Shown: positions 40,001 through 53,900, counted from the stretch's first letter. The stretch is DNA of 64,000 nucleotides from Eremophila alpestris peregrina (GCA_009792885.1 WMCF01000029.1:7703992-7767991), one strand, 5' to 3'. Made by a program: numbers and translations. The notes: a model not told the origin generated them from the letters alone.

Positions 40001-40768
40001 GTTCTTTTCTTTTCACGGGTTGTGGAGAAAATAAATACAAATCCAGTGATTGGAAGGGAGATGGATGCTTTATTTTTGATGACATCACTGCTATTAAAAT
40101 GTTCCATTTTAATTCAAATGTTTCTTTTCTTTTAATCTACTTAAATCAATACTCTGTGTTCTATTTTAAACGTCTTTTTCTTAAAAATAAACCAAGCCAA
40201 TAATATGACCACAGGCACTCAATTCATCAGTAGAAGGTGAAATGTCTGGGTATGTGTAAATCACTGCTTTTCTCTCATGTATAAAAATATTTCAGATACA
40301 TCAAGTTTCTGACACAGGATAAATCTTTATTTCATGCTAGAATTTTTTTAACACACTACCCTAAGCTGTACATTTCAACTACTCAAAGCAATAATATTTT
40401 GGATGTCATTTTTAATCAGGAGCATCTTTCATAGTATCTTTCTTGTGATAGCTGCAGTTTGGAGTTGACTGTGAAAGAGTAATTTGTCTTTTTGGGGAGC
40501 TAGGAAATCTGAATATCAATATTTCAGAGGAAATACCTCATAGCAACTGTGTTGTGAGAAGTGGGAAAGGGAAGATGTTTGTTTCTGTAATTGCTGCCTT
40601 TGTGGATTGCTACCTGAAAAAGATTACAAGCTAAATGAGTTCTACCCAGCTATTTGAGAGCATATGAATCGATAGCAGTTGGCAGTGTTTGTTATCAAAT
40701 TGCTCAGCATTTCCTGTGCTCTGTGTCCCTGAGGTAAGAGATGATATTCTGCTGATGTCTCTCTGCAG
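31056..40768 (+). other. ENTREP2: ENTREP2 intron, 9.7 kb
   Basis: This is AT-rich intron. No coding exon, CR1 copy or RNA gene was recognised. A short imperfect hairpin lies at 34252-34302. Open frames are short and scattered over both strands. Confidence 0.75.
34252..34302. repeat. Imperfect inverted repeat (11 bp plus 4 bp stem)
   Basis: CAGACAGCAAT at 34258-34268 is the exact complement of ATTGCTGTCTG at 34286-34296, with a 17-nt loop. After a 2x2 mismatch, CAGT at 34252 pairs with ACTG ending at 34302. The size is like a short pre-miRNA hairpin, but it is short for one and I do not recognise a known miRNA. Confidence 0.6.
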
Positions 40769-40876
40769 GACCTGTTGTTCAGTGTGTGCGCTCTCAATAT
40801 CATCTCCACCATTGTCTGTGCTTTGGCAACAGCAATGTGTTGCATGCAGATGGTTTCTTCTGACCTCCTGCAAATG
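40769..40876 (+). CDS. ENTREP2: ENTREP2 coding exon: TM4
   Basis: This 108-bp exon (36 codons, phase 0/0) begins DLLFSVCALNIISTIVCAL and ends VSSDLLQM. The acceptor is GTCTCTCTGCAG and the donor is ATG|GTGAGT. Residues 2-28 form the fourth hydrophobic helix, with a CC pair at its cytoplasmic end (TAMCCMQM) that could be palmitoylated. The VSSDLLQM tail leads into the cytoplasmic domain. It differs from human FAM189A1, as remembered, at only a few conservative positions. Confidence 0.95.
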
Positions 40877-43800
40877 GTGAGTACGTTTCAGTGACAGCAC
40901 AGGCTCTGTCCAGCTCAACTCAGTGTCCTCTCTGTGGGTACTCATTTGCACCTACTCTTTGTTTATAAACTTAAGCTTTTTTGTGTGTCTCTGTGTGGTG
41001 TTAGATGTGTGTGTGTACATGGGTGTATTTTTTATCTGCATACATCTATAGAAATATATAGATGTATGCAGCATGAGGAGCTGCTGTGTTTTAATGTTTA
41101 TGTATTATAGTAGAGTGTTATGATCGGGGTTTTGCAGTTGGGAGTTGTTATTTTTGTTAATTAGGTTATTAACGAGGTTCAGTTACAGATGCACCTTATA
41201 TTTGCTGTCATCTCTTGTATATTATCTCCAGTTTCCCCACTCCCCAGAGCAATTACTTGGCTTTAAGAGCCCAGTTTTCACTACTAGACTGGTATGAGAA
41301 GTATAAGCTCAGAATTGGAACTTTTCACAGCCCTGTGCCAATAGCTGTGTTTTCATAAGGAAAATATGTTCAGCCTCAAAGTAGCATTTGTGCTCAAAAC
41401 AAGAGGGAAAAGACTCATTAGTCTTCTGCATAGTCAGCTGCATCACAGGATGCTGTCTTGTTTTGGTTGGACAAAGGGAGCTTTCCTATTCCAAGTGACT
41501 CTTGAGATTCACAAGGTTTCAATGTTAAAAAAAATAATTAAAATCTCTGTATTTTTCGGGCCAGCTACACTGCTTGTAACCTTCCTCTATTGCTGATTAA
41601 TCTAGGAAACATCCTGTTTAATAAGTGAGGGCAAACACACAAATCTAACACTAGCAATTTGTACATCTTGTATGGGAGAAGTTTGCATGGGTGGAAGACT
41701 GGCCCAGCAAGTTGGCTGCAAACCATTCAAACAACACAGAAATGTTGTCTGGCCTGCCATGCAGGCATGGTTGTTGTAAAAAGAAATAGATAATTAGGAA
41801 TACACTGGGTGTCATGGATTTTGATTTAAGTGCATGAGTCGCAGAGATAAGGCTGTCCTTTCTAGGGAAGTGTTGCAGTCACTGGGTTTCAAATCCAGTT
41901 AGAGATTATCTTCAGTCTGGGATCTGGTGTTTGCTTCACACAGTAATGGGTATAATAAGCCAGGCTCATATGTTTAGATAATTACTACAAATAGAAAATA
42001 AATATATTTTTGCTATAGGGCTCTGTGTGTGCATATTGTGCAAACTTGTAAACAGTGCTCATTTAATAACACTATTATGGATGTGAAACAGTTAACAGAG
42101 ATAAAAATTTCAGCTGATGACACCTCTATTTTAAATGTTAAAGGGTTTTTATCATTTTCTGGGTGTTCTTTCTTTTCACACACTCTCCCCTTCCATATTT
42201 GCTACAAGAATGCCCATTGACTAAAGAACTTTTCAACCTTGCAGTGATGATGGGGAGATGAAGAGATTATCACACCTCCAAAAATCTGTCTGTCTAGTGG
42301 AAAAATGGTAGCAGTGATCCAGAAGTGTATATTCCAGGAATCTCGATCTACACTTAATGGTGTTTAGCAGTGTCAGAGGAATAAAAGCGAATAGATAACA
42401 ATGAACCAAGAGCAATATTGAAGTGCTTCTGATGGGCATATGCAAGAAGCAGTAACCTCAACAGGAAGTCAAATTCCTTAAAAGCAAATAATTTTTCTCT
42501 CTGCCACCTCATTCTTGATGTCTTTAAGATTCTTTCTTTCCCACCTGGCAGTGCTGCTATTATGTTAAATTCTTTTTGCTTCCCCTGCTTTGTGTTTCCA
42601 GCTTTCTGTCTTCCTGCGTAGTTGTCCGTTCTCCCACCCTTTCAGCTCCATCGACAAGAATTCTCTTTCCTCTCCCCAGAAGAAGGGAAATACATACATT
42701 TATATATTTCTGTTCAATCCCAGTCTTTTCTTGTTTATCAGTTTTTCCCTTTCTTTTTTCAGGTTGCTGAGCCAGATTCCTGCCAGGCCTAAGTGAGCGT
42801 AACTTCCCTGGGCTACGCTGACTTAGACCAGCTCCACTCTCACCTGAGGATTTCTTTTCCTTTCACTACTTTCAGCCTATTGTCCCATGATCTGCAGTTC
42901 CCCTTTGCTCTACTGCACCCAGAAATCTGATTAACTTCCTTTTCTCTTGCTTGTTAATGCTGGATTTGTGCTTTTTCCTTTTACCTTTCACTGATGCATG
43001 CATCTTCTCTCAGCTGGGTTGTACCATGTTGGAAGTTTGACAGCAGCAGCAACAGATGCCACTCCTCATAGCTAAAAAGGTTTTAATTACTGTGCTGAGA
43101 GTTTTACTCTGTTCTACGCTATTCAAGAGCTCTGTAGGCTCTCCTGTAGCAAGAAGAGGCAATAGGGAACACCCTCCTTGGATGTCATTAGGTTATCCTT
43201 GGAGCAATCAGTTCTGTGATTCCTGTGCTGTGTTAGTGTTCTTGTCTCAGAAATTAACCTGTTGGAATGGTAATTTTTTGCAAATTCAGTGAATTCCAAT
43301 TTATTGCTTAGCAACATAAAGCAGGTATAACAGTCTCAGGAAAATCTGCAGCAATGATTCTGTGATTTTGTGCTTTGTTGATGACTTTTGCATGCAGCAA
43401 GTGTCTTGATTCATACAGGCAAACTGCTGTCTTCTGAGATTCCAGCCTTTAGGAAAAGCATCCTAAAAACACAAACACAAGCTGTCTGGTAATAAGCACA
43501 GTTTCGATTTTCCAGTGAATATGAAGAGGGTTTTTTTGGTTTAAAAAGAGTCCTACCTAAAAAATATTTTATTTTAAGTTCTAAGAAAAAAAAAAAGGGC
43601 AAAATAATTCAAATTGTTTTTATGGCTTTATATTTTATTTTTTTTTCTAGACTGTTCCTTGTTTGAGTTGACTGTTTCAGAAGGTTCCCCAAAATTTTCA
43701 TTTCACTTTAACCTTTCTCACTGTGTTAAGTATATCCATTTGCTCAGGCAAAGAAACCCTACCAATTGTACTAAGGTGGCAAGAGAAAGTGATACCATAG

Positions 43801-46800
43801 CTAAAGATTGAAAAGGCATTTGTTGTGTTTCACTAGAGAGTTTAAAGCTACACTCCATTACAGGGCTTCCCAGAATTGTTCTTTCTATGTGCACACCCCT
43901 CCAGGAGATAAATGTGGATCAAATCAGATCATATCAAGGCTCTGTAATGTGAAGAAACCTCTCTTAATAACCAAACTGTCACTTCCATGATATTTCATTT
44001 GTTGCCTGAGGCAGTTTCAGTTTGCACCTTGTCTGATGAATGGCTACTGTGAAAATGCACCCTGTTTTCTACAAAAGGTGGCTGCCTGGATTAAAGTAAG
44101 AAATACAAGATACTACACCCTCTGTGGCCCAGCTGAAGCATGAATTACACCTATTGCAGTCCTCCTTCCACTCCAGATATGTTTACACAGTTCTTATCTT
44201 ACAAGTGCTGGCACTGATACCAATGAGTGTGTTCTGATTTTATCACCATCACTGTTAGTAGCTGTTCATGTTGTGTGATACCTAAAACCATCTGCTGTTT
44301 TGTAAAGAAAATCAGGTAATGATGACACATGCAAGCTGCAACGTTTAATTACTGTTTTCATCAGTCCTAATGATAATTCAGTGTGTCATTATCTTAATAG
44401 GCTGTAGTTAATATTTCTACTCAAACACTTCTCAGAAGGCATCTCTGGATGAGAGTAATATCTTGCTGGCATTGTTTAACCCCCATATTTTGGTGAAAAA
44501 GTAATAAAAAAAACCCTGCAGGATGAAGCTAAAGTGAGAATTGATCTTATGTTATTACATATAATTTATTATTTAATCTAATTATGTCCAAACCTAAATA
44601 ATCCCTTTTTTGGGCAAAAATTTCACTTACAGGTATTGTAAACCCAGATAACAGTCCCTTTAGAAATATGCATTGGCAATGATGTATAGCCATAGAAAGA
44701 TCCTGAATGGAAATATGTTGCATAAATACTCCCCTCACACCCACCATAAATGCAAACCTTAGGTCAGGAAATCTTTTGACAATTTTAAAAAATTGTACCA
44801 TTTTTCATCAAACATGTTGTTAGTAGAATAAGAATATCTAATATTTAAGACTAAAATATGGTCAATACTTCAAGAAAGATATTACAGAGCAATGCCCATG
44901 AGGCTTCGGAGCTAATGGCTTGTGATGGTTGTAGGAACAGCAACTGGAAACAACTGAGCAGAAAAATCTGAATTTATCAAAATACCTTCTGTCTCATAAT
45001 TTCCCTTTAATATCAGGGACAAATTAGAAGAGTCACCCATGGTCCTTCTGTTCTTGTAGACAATTACTACATTTCCCTTCAGCAGATACTGATTCCAGTG
45101 TTTCAGAAAAGGAAAACAGCAGGCTGTCCAGGAGGAATGTTAATTGAAGACAGAATTATAGACCCAAGTGTATTGCACAGAGTTTTACTCAGGATAACAT
45201 GCCAGTATTTAATTACATGCAATTAGAAATTTTTATTTCCTATTCTCGAAAATCAGCAGATTTTGATAAATGACTGAAAAGAAAATAATGAACTCTGGAG
45301 CCTCCAAAGGACTGATTTTGAAGCTATACAGTACATTTAATAAATGTGATATGGCAGGCAGAGGTAATTACATGCAGATACAGGAGAAACTCCAGATAAG
45401 TTTCCCTTGGAGCACCAGGCACATTGTGATACATGGCACTTGTGGCTTAGATAAGCTGTAATTGCTGAGCAGGGGCTGCCAGCACTGGGGTCAGTGGTGC
45501 TGAGCAGCTGCAGGGTGCACAGGGCACAGGATGTCTCTGCTGATGTGTAGTGGAGTCCCACAGCTGGAAGCCTGGTGCAGAGCTGTTGGTCTCACATACC
45601 TTGAGCACAAGGATGGACCACATGTATCACAGGAGGAACTGTTTCAATAGAGAATTACACTGACAAGCCTTACCTGCTGTTTCTTCAGTTCCTTAACTGG
45701 GTCTCCTCCACCAGCTTTTACCTCAGTGTACTCAGAATATTCAGAACATGATAAAACCTTCTGATCACTTCAGTGACCAACCTACAGACCTTCCAGTGAA
45801 GAGCTGGAAATTTGGTCTGACAAAAAGAGAATGAGTTTTACAATTTGACACATGTCTATGTAATGGTGTTTATTTCACCTGGAGAAGTTAAACACTTAGA
45901 GGAGTGTTATTCTTCACTGGGCAGGGATATCTGGTGTGTCTGGCTGCAGCCTGTGAGCTGGCAGAGGAGGTCACTGCTGGCCAGCCCCATTGGTGGCTGT
46001 GTGAAATTCTCAGTACTATGGCAATGGACCCTTGAGCTTAACTGCATTTTCAAAAACCTTTACCTCTTCTGGAAGTGGGGAATTTCTAGCATCTGTGCTT
46101 CTACTTCTCTGCTTCCTAACGACTTGCTGCTGCTGCCATGGCAAACTTCTGTATTGAATGCAGGTCCAAGCAGTTGTTTACAGTGTTTTACAGCTTTCTT
46201 GTTTATCCTGCTGCAACCAGACAGAGAGCATGTTTAACTCCTCCCTCCTAACTGCAGACAAAATAAAACACTTAAGTAGTCCTCACTATTTATTGTCTGT
46301 TTAAACCAGGCTGTTTAACTCTGTCCAAGTCAGGCCAATGGAAACACTGAGTTGTGTGGTCACTGTGTGCTCTGTACTGCACATCCCTTTTGCACATGCA
46401 CTGGTCTGTGTAATGCCCAGCTGGCATCAGACACATTGCACACACTAAGGTAAGGCTCAGGATGAGAAAACACCTGTGTGAGTGCAATAGTTTGAATGCC
46501 AAGCTTCAAACAAATGGTCAGCTGTTTCCTAAAAGAAGATCATGAATTCCAGATCTTTATTCCATTGTCTGTCAGCTTTCTGAAAGCTCCCAGCATCCAA
46601 CAGCTCCAGGAGGGCAACACAAGTGATTGAGTCTGTTGGTCCCACAGCCAAGGGCTTTCTTTTCCTTTCTAGTAAATATGTTTGAAGTGTCTGTTGATAG
46701 CTGTCAATTTTTGCTGTGCTTTTAATGCAGTTGGGTATTTACCATTTACCAGAGATGCTATATGACGTGTATCTTTGTCTGCAACCATTTTCTATCCTTT

Positions 46801-49800
46801 GCTTCTGCAGTGGCCATTAGTTTAATCCCAAGGCTGGCTGGGAGACCCAGTGTGTAGTTGTTCCATAGTGTGAGCTGCAGTTTTTGACATGACTCTGAGT
46901 GCAGCTTGATCCTGTTTATCCTGGTGACTGAGCAGGCCACCCCCATTTTCTGCTTGGCAGTTCTTGTTGCCTGTCACACTTGCCATCAGTATCTTGAGAC
47001 TGATTATTTGATAACAGCTGTCTGCTTATACCAGATATGTGTGTTTCTGTGTTGAAGTATTTGTCAGTGTTTCTTCAGCTTTCTCAGCTCTTTGCATTTT
47101 ATTACTGTCCTTTTTTTAAGCTATGAAATTTATATTAAGCCTTTGCTGAAACCCTGCCAGACTTCACTATTTGAGACTAATTCTTGAAGATTTTAAAAAT
47201 ACGTTTTCCTGTAGAAAGAATAAGCTTTTGCAGGCCAGCAGAGATCAGTAGATAACAGAGTATGGAATAAAATATGATTTAATTCCCACTTACTAGCTTT
47301 CAGTTGTTTTCTTAAGGATGTCTGTTCTTTGTGGTGATCCCTTATATTTGCTATTGTTTCATTTCCTGCTAGTTTCCCTCTTACAGCCTTTTTCACTTTA
47401 ATTTCTGTGCCTTCCAGCAGGATGATATCACACAGGTAAACTGTTGTTTATAAACACCCCCCAAACGTGAATTTCCATGTCCATTCTGGTGCTCGTTGTC
47501 AAGTGTTGGTCACAGTTCGTTGCCATGGTTTGTATTGCTGGATCTTGAGAGGGATGCAGATAATTGTGCTGTTCACTGAGCTGCATCCAGGTCTGTTCCT
47601 CCTGGAGCCACAGCCCCTCCTGCCCTGTGTAAAACCTCTCCTTGCTGTCATGTCCCACCAGTGTGTGCTGATGGTTCCCCTGCTGTGGAAGTGCCCTGTG
47701 TTTAATGGCCCTGTTCTGGCACTGGTGAGGGTGTCACTGCCAACAGGAGGCTGAATGCATCCAGCTCCAGGGAACTCCAGGACTGAGGGAATGGAGCTAC
47801 AAATTCTCTGGTGCAAACCAAAGCTCTGGGTCCGTGGCAGTGTGGAAACAGTCGGGGAGGAGGTCAAGGAAGTTGTAAATTTAAATTGTTTTGTTTCCAA
47901 ACTGTAAAAATGACCCAAATTATCAACTCTTTTAGGAAAATGAAGGCAGTCCTGAGTTTGGTGGTGTCAAATAGTGTTCAAAATGTGAGCCAGAGTATTC
48001 AGATATTCGTTTTCATTATGATAAATGTTTACAGGTTTTAGATAATTATATTGAAGTTTGTCTTGCTTCCTTTTTTCCTAAGAGATTCTTCCATGTATTT
48101 GAGATGGTAGCAGACCAATGATTGCTTATGATTGCTTAGGGCAGAATTTGGAGTTTAATGGTTGATATTAATGTAATGCTGCACTTTGGAAAATGGCTGT
48201 TGAAAGATCAGATGAGTTTAGACAAAATGACTGCAAGAAAGTTTGGGTTTTTTTCTGTAAGCCAAAAAGAGAAATGTCTGATAGTCCCTGGGAAAAGAGC
48301 ATCCCACCTCACGTGGAGGATGAAAGAGCATCAGACGTTTCACATAAGGAAGAGTAAATCAGACTGATGCCATGTCTTTGTTTCTGTGCTATACTGTGAG
48401 AAAAACACTGGCTGAAAGTCTTGGTTGGCTGTAGGATGTAAGGCAATAACACATTCTGCAGAGGAGGTTCTTTACTAATAATTATGTGTGGAAATACCTC
48501 TGGAGACCCAATCAATGAGCAGCTAATACTTCATTTTCACAAACAGTTGATATTGGTCCTCCTGACCCTCTGCTGTACTGTATTATTACAGCTCTGACCT
48601 TTGAAACAACATCCATAGAGTGAGTTTAATAGAACTAAGGTGTAATTCAAGCTTTAAAACACAAAAGACCAGTATCATTTCTGTGGCAGTGTAAATTCAG
48701 CAGAACTACATCAAGCTAAATTTCAAAAAGTGATAAATATATGACTGTGATATTAAAAGTGAAGGTAATCTACTTTCTATTTGCTGGATCTCCTAAGCAT
48801 AAACATTTTCCCTTTTATTTTACTGCTTCCCAAATCTTTATCATGGTTTTAAACAATGATGTAATGAGCCAACAGTACAAAAAACATATGTTGTCTTGTT
48901 CCAGTCTAAAAAAGAAATGTGCCTTCAGCAAAGTTTCTTAGCTGGCTTGTTTTAGAAGGCAGAAGCTAAATATCAAGTCATCTACTGATCCGAGAAAAGT
49001 GATATGACAGCAGAAGTTTGCCTGGAGAAGAAAAAATTCTGTGGTTTTGGATTGTCTTTTAGTTCCCTTTGATCCATGGGGACCAAATAAAGCCAGGTGT
49101 GGGTTGTGGGATCTTCAGGATGGTCCATATTTGATCTGAATTAGTTTAGGCCTTTGCCAGAACATTTGTGAGTGTTCCTGATATCAGTGGTATTGGAATG
49201 GCTTCTTTAAATCCCTGCTCTGCTGGAAGCTGATGAGGTTCCTGTCACAGATGCTGGTGTGGTTCTCAGTATTATTACTTTGTATTGTGCAGTGGATTTT
49301 GAGATGAGTGTATGGAATAAATGTTTTTCTTACTTTCATACCAGTACTTATAACCTTTATACCACATTTCAGTGTGCAGTCTGTATCACCAAACCACAAA
49401 CAGCTATTAAGGATATTTCATTTTACAAAAATAATAAAGAACAGTTGTAAATGGCCCTTTCATTGGAAGTGAAAAATGGGTGGGATATTTCCAATTGTTT
49501 TGTTCAAAACATCATGTCTATGTAGTAGCCTGTTTCTAGTTAGTTTTATTTAGGGTTGGGATTGGCATTGGGGTTTTGTTTCTCTGTAAGTTCAAGGCAG
49601 TTCAGATTGGCAACAAAAATGTGCAAATAGTTATTTTAGTGGTTATATCTATTTTTCATCAGTTATTAAAATAGAATTGATTATGTGGGGCTACAATAAA
49701 ACAATATAGAATGTAGAAATATTTCTTGAAAAGCCATTAGATTCTAAATGTCTGTGTCCTGCATCCTAAGAGTGACTGACTGGGAGGCCCTTGGCCTCTC

Positions 49801-50021
49801 TGTCATTAGTAAAACCTTGTGCTGTATTTTGGCATTCTGACTCACCCTTCTCACTGATCACAAGTGTTCTTATGCTCTCAGAAGTGCCTCTTTCATTTCA
49901 GCTTTGGTATTAATAATTTTTGTATTGGTCAGTGTCCCTAATACTGACCTTTAATTAAAATTGTTGATATTGGTGATGATTTTTCTGCCATCTGAAAGGA
50001 ACTTTCCCTGTTCATTTTCAG
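40877..50021 (+). other. ENTREP2: ENTREP2 intron, 9.1 kb
   Basis: A perfect 15-bp hairpin lies 160 bp after the donor. Otherwise this is ordinary AT-rich intron. The 47.47-47.87 kb interval is GC-richer and carries overlapping open frames on both strands (95 codons on +, 139 on -), but I recognise no domain and no repeat family there. Confidence 0.75.
41036..41071. repeat. Perfect 15-bp inverted repeat with 6-nt loop
   Basis: CTGCATACATCTATA (41036-41050) and TATAGATGTATGCAG (41057-41071) are exact complements separated by GAAATA. The arms are free of mismatches, unlike most of the surrounding old intron sequence. It lies just after a TG-rich stretch. Confidence 0.95.
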
Positions 50022-50182
50022 TTTCTGCCACAGAGGCCGCATTCTGCCAATCCTGACTGCATGACTCCACATGGAACTGTCCTGCACCAGACCTTGGATT
50101 TTGATGAGTTCATCCCACCAATCCCCCCCCCTCCCTACTACCCACCAGAGTACACCTGCACACCCATGGGGGAGGCACAGAG
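50022..50182 (+). CDS. ENTREP2: ENTREP2 coding exon: cytoplasmic tail with two PPxY motifs
   Basis: This 161-bp exon (phase 0 in, last codon split AG|G) reads FLPQRPHSANPDC...TLDFDEF...YTCTPMGEAQR. The acceptor is TTCATTTTCAG and the donor is CAGAG|GTGATT. It begins the cytoplasmic tail. Codons 31-44 (IPPIPPPPYYPPEY) hold two PPxY motifs, PPPY at 50127-50138 and PPEY at 50142-50153. In this family such motifs recruit WW domains of NEDD4-type ubiquitin ligases (shown for ENTREP1 and ITCH). The HGTVLHQTLDFDEFIPP block is what I use to assign ENTREP2 rather than its paralogues. Confidence 0.96.
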
Positions 50183-50782
50183 GTGATTCTCCTTCCCTCT
50201 TGTTGCTCTCAGCACTTGGTCCTGAGCTGTGGGCTAAGGAGCTCTGTCAAAAAATACCAAGCCAAAGAATGTCCTTCACTTACATTAGGCTCTTCTTTTC
50301 CAGAGAGATTACAATCAGGTATTTGCAAACTTGTTAGGCTACATCTGGAAATATTTGTGTTAAAGCACTGCTGCAATAGAGAAATTATTGAACTTAGCTA
50401 AGATAAGGATAATAATGTCTGAGTTTTAAGCAAAGATCCCTTTGTAAGTGATCCTTCCACAGTTATTAACATTATACATTTGAAGTTGAGTATGAGATTT
50501 AAATTTTTAGGGAAATCATTGCAATTAATGTGTATTAATTCGGAGTAGTGAAGGACATTAATGGTGGCAAAACAGGCTGGTAAAGGTGGCTGGCATCCTA
50601 AATAAAACCAGTTGCTAAAACTACCCTGTGAACAAGGGCTTCATTTTGGGTGTCTAAAAATTTCTAAAATGTAATTATTTGTAATACATTGGCTTTGAAT
50701 TCAGAGAAGTCTTTACGTCACTCTGGTGTAGGTAACAAATCCAATGCCATTTCTTAATTGCTTGTTTTATGTTTTTATGTAG
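50183..50782 (+). other. ENTREP2: ENTREP2 intron, 600 bp
   Basis: This short intron separates the two PPxY exons. It ends with a T-rich tract and TTATGTAG. Nothing else was seen in it. Confidence 0.9.
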
Positions 50783-50918
50783 GAGTCTCCATTTGGACTT
50801 CCCCCATTCCCCATTTGGTGCTTTATATGAAGTAACCATTAACAGCCCAGGAATGCTGTACCCAAGTGAGCTGCCCCCTCCTTATGAGGCTGTAATTGGA
50901 GAGTTGCCTGCCAGACAG
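50783..50918 (+). CDS. ENTREP2: ENTREP2 coding exon: third PPxY motif
   Basis: This 136-bp exon begins with the single base G that completes an Arg codon, then reads SLHLDFPHSPFGALYEVTIN and onward to YPSELPPPYEAVIGELPARQ. It ends in phase 0 at CAG|GTGAGG. The acceptor is TTTTATGTAG. A third PPxY motif (PPPY, 50874-50885) sits in the family signature ELPPPYEAV, which also occurs as a PPSYEAV-like form in ENTREP3. INSPGxLYP is shared with human FAM189A1 as remembered. The exon completes the cluster of three ligase-binding motifs. Confidence 0.96.
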
Positions 50919-53900
50919 GTGAGGAAAACCAAAGGAAATTCTCGATGTGCTCTTCAAATTTTCATGGTGCAAAACAATTCTACATAAACTATAAAGAACA
51001 ACCATTAGAAAATACTTATATTCTTTAAAAATAGTGTCCAGACTATTTTCTTTATAAGGGTTTAGCTAACAAATTTTACTTCCTGTGCAGCTGCAGTGAG
51101 TAGTTCTGTATTGCTTAACCTTGTGATTGTTACAGTTTTTAGTCATCAGCTTCTGCTGTTATGTGGCAAGAAACTGCTACTCCTGAGAGTTCAGAACAGC
51201 TTTACCCTGAACTTACAGAAAGGATCCCGTGTACTTGAGACAAATATTTATGTTACATTTCTTGCTTTATTCTGTATTGTACAGAGCTGAAACTGGAATT
51301 AGACTGTATCTGTGTGTACAGCCAGAGCTGATTGAAGCATTTGCTTGAAGGGACTTGTGGTAATTGAATCAACTGTCACAAAGGGAAAATACTTACAATT
51401 GCTTTTAGAAGCTCTTAATTTCTTTCAGACTTCATTAAAAACTCGAGGACCCAAATGTTCTAGGTATTCTTTATCAGTTGTTAATAGCACACTGAGGAAA
51501 TACCTGTGTTCAGGTTGCCAAATTGCACCCACGTTACAGAGGGGACTACTTTGTCTTTCCCCAAAACACAACACTGAAATATTTCCTAGTGACTTTTTTC
51601 CCTGTTGGGGGAAACCAGAATTGAAACCATAAACCTAAAGAAATTATATAAATTTTCACTATTATCCACAAGAAGATTATTAAGGTAATTAATAAAACCA
51701 TTTATTATCTGAGAAAATAACATTCAAGTGTGAAACCTCCAACAAAAAGGCAATTAAGTTGCTCCAAAATATGCTTAACTTTGCAGCTTCTGAGACTGAC
51801 AAAGCAGCTTCTGACAGGTCTGGTCCTTGCCTTGTCCTATGCCCTCCACCCAACACAACAAACAGGCCAAACATTGCATTACCTTTGATTTGTTTGGCTA
51901 TAAAAAAATGAGTCTGTACAAACTGCTTGTGAGTGAAGTTCCCTGCTGAACAGCAAAATTGGAGTTTTCAACGCCATCTCCTTCTAGAATATTTTTTATT
52001 CAAGTTCCATCCTTTTTCCTTGGCAGTAAGTCAGATGAACCTGCAAGCCTTGGAGAAGTCAACATTTTTCACTGATAAAAAACATGGACACAAGTGATAA
52101 GAATCATGCAATGTTTGGGGGGAAAAGAGAAGGCTCCTTAAGAATTCACATGTGGTACTAAGTAAGGATTAGTGAAGTGTCTATTTTTAGTAAAGCACAA
52201 AATCATTTTGAGCACTCTTGGTGTGAGCATTAGCATGCAGCAGCACAATAGCACCAGCATGGAGCAAAATATAATTTAACAAGATGTGACTTAAAGCTGC
52301 AAAGTCATGCCCTAGTAAGCAGAGCTTGGCTTTAATAAGTAGATGCATTCACTGTTAATTTTTGGCATCTGGGGTCAGTTTCAGCACTTTGCCTGTTCAT
52401 CTCTGGCCACCTGAGCTCCAGAGGTGTTTGTTCTAATCACCAGGGAAGATGAATGGTGACTTCATTTTTAATAGTGACAATGATATAGTTTCTTAGCAGG
52501 AGTGAGTTTCTATGAACTTGGTGGTTGCTGTTCAGAGAGCCTGTGACAGGCTGTGTGTGTCAGCACTGAACCTCTCTGGCAGGGATAACCAAAGCCTACA
52601 GTGACACTGTAGCCACAGATTTTTCTTTACAACAAAAGCCTTCATGTATTTTTTGCAATTACTATCCCAGCTGAGCTGTAAATGGAGAATGGAGCCAAAG
52701 TCCGAGCCAGTTTTGGGCCTACAAGAAGAACAAAATGGAGACCTGAGTTTTTCCAGGCTGCAAATGCTCCCATAGAGCACAGTACAGTAGGAACTGAAAT
52801 AATGAGATTTATAAATCCCCTCAAAGGCAGGCTTGGCAATGGAAATCATGGCAGGGATTTAGCTACAAAAGTGCTTCTGGGAACCATTATGTAATAATGT
52901 CATAATTGTAAAACCTTTTACTGTGCATCAAGCAATAGCTTTTATTTGTTTTTAAATGGATTGAGGTCCTTAGAATTTTATTAAATTGTACCAAATTAGA
53001 CTCGATATTTCATGCATTTTATGGGCAACAAATGTCAGTGCTAATATAAGTGGTTGCATCCATGTAAAAATTGCTGTTGTCATCTGTACTGATTAGGAAT
53101 TCCCATTTCATAACTATAAAAAAGTGGTTTTCACACTGTTTTCCCTGCAAAGAATTGACTGAGATATAGAAAAGATGAGAACAAACAGGGTTCTGGGTGA
53201 ACTAAATCAATGACACTGTTTTATAAGGTTTTGTAACCTGTAGGCTGTGCAGACTTGTTAAAAGCACAGGTTTTCTTCCTTTTTTTCTATTGTTGGCCTA
53301 GTGACTGTCTGAGGATGTGGAATTCAATAAGGTTTTGTTACCCTTGGCTGGGCAGGAACCTGCACAAAACCATGTGCTGTCCCTGTGTGAACCAAAACTC
53401 TGACCTGGCTTCAAAATTGTCAGTGTTACCTCCTACAATTAAAACCCTGGTTCTCCTCCCCCCAGGCAAAAAGGTAATCAATTCCAAATGTATATAAAAT
53501 ACATTCAGCAATTATTCAGAGACAATGTAGAATATCAATAAATGTTTCAGCACAAACTTTGATCAGATATTTTCCAGTCAGTGATTACAAAAACACCTAG
53601 ATTAAGCATTTATGAAAGGCCCTAGAATCCCTAGATTTTTAAAAATAAACAAACACCATTATTTCTTCCAAAAGGTAGTCAGTCTGAATTTTCTACAACA
53701 ACAAAGAGCATTTGTGAACATTTCTTAGTTTTCTAGTTAGATCCCAGAACTTCCACAGTTAGATCCCAGGAACTGTGACTTTCATGGGAAATCTGTGACT
53801 TTGAGTGACACCACATTTTACTTTTTACCACAGATGTGATACTCTGCTACACTCAAGAAAGATCATTAAGAAATTTCCAAGGGAATTGTTTAAAAATATG

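Noticed and set aside
47467..47918. GC-richer interval with open frames on both strands (95 and 139 codons)
   Set aside because: It looked like a possible retroposed or repeat sequence, but I could not match it to CR1 or any gene family.
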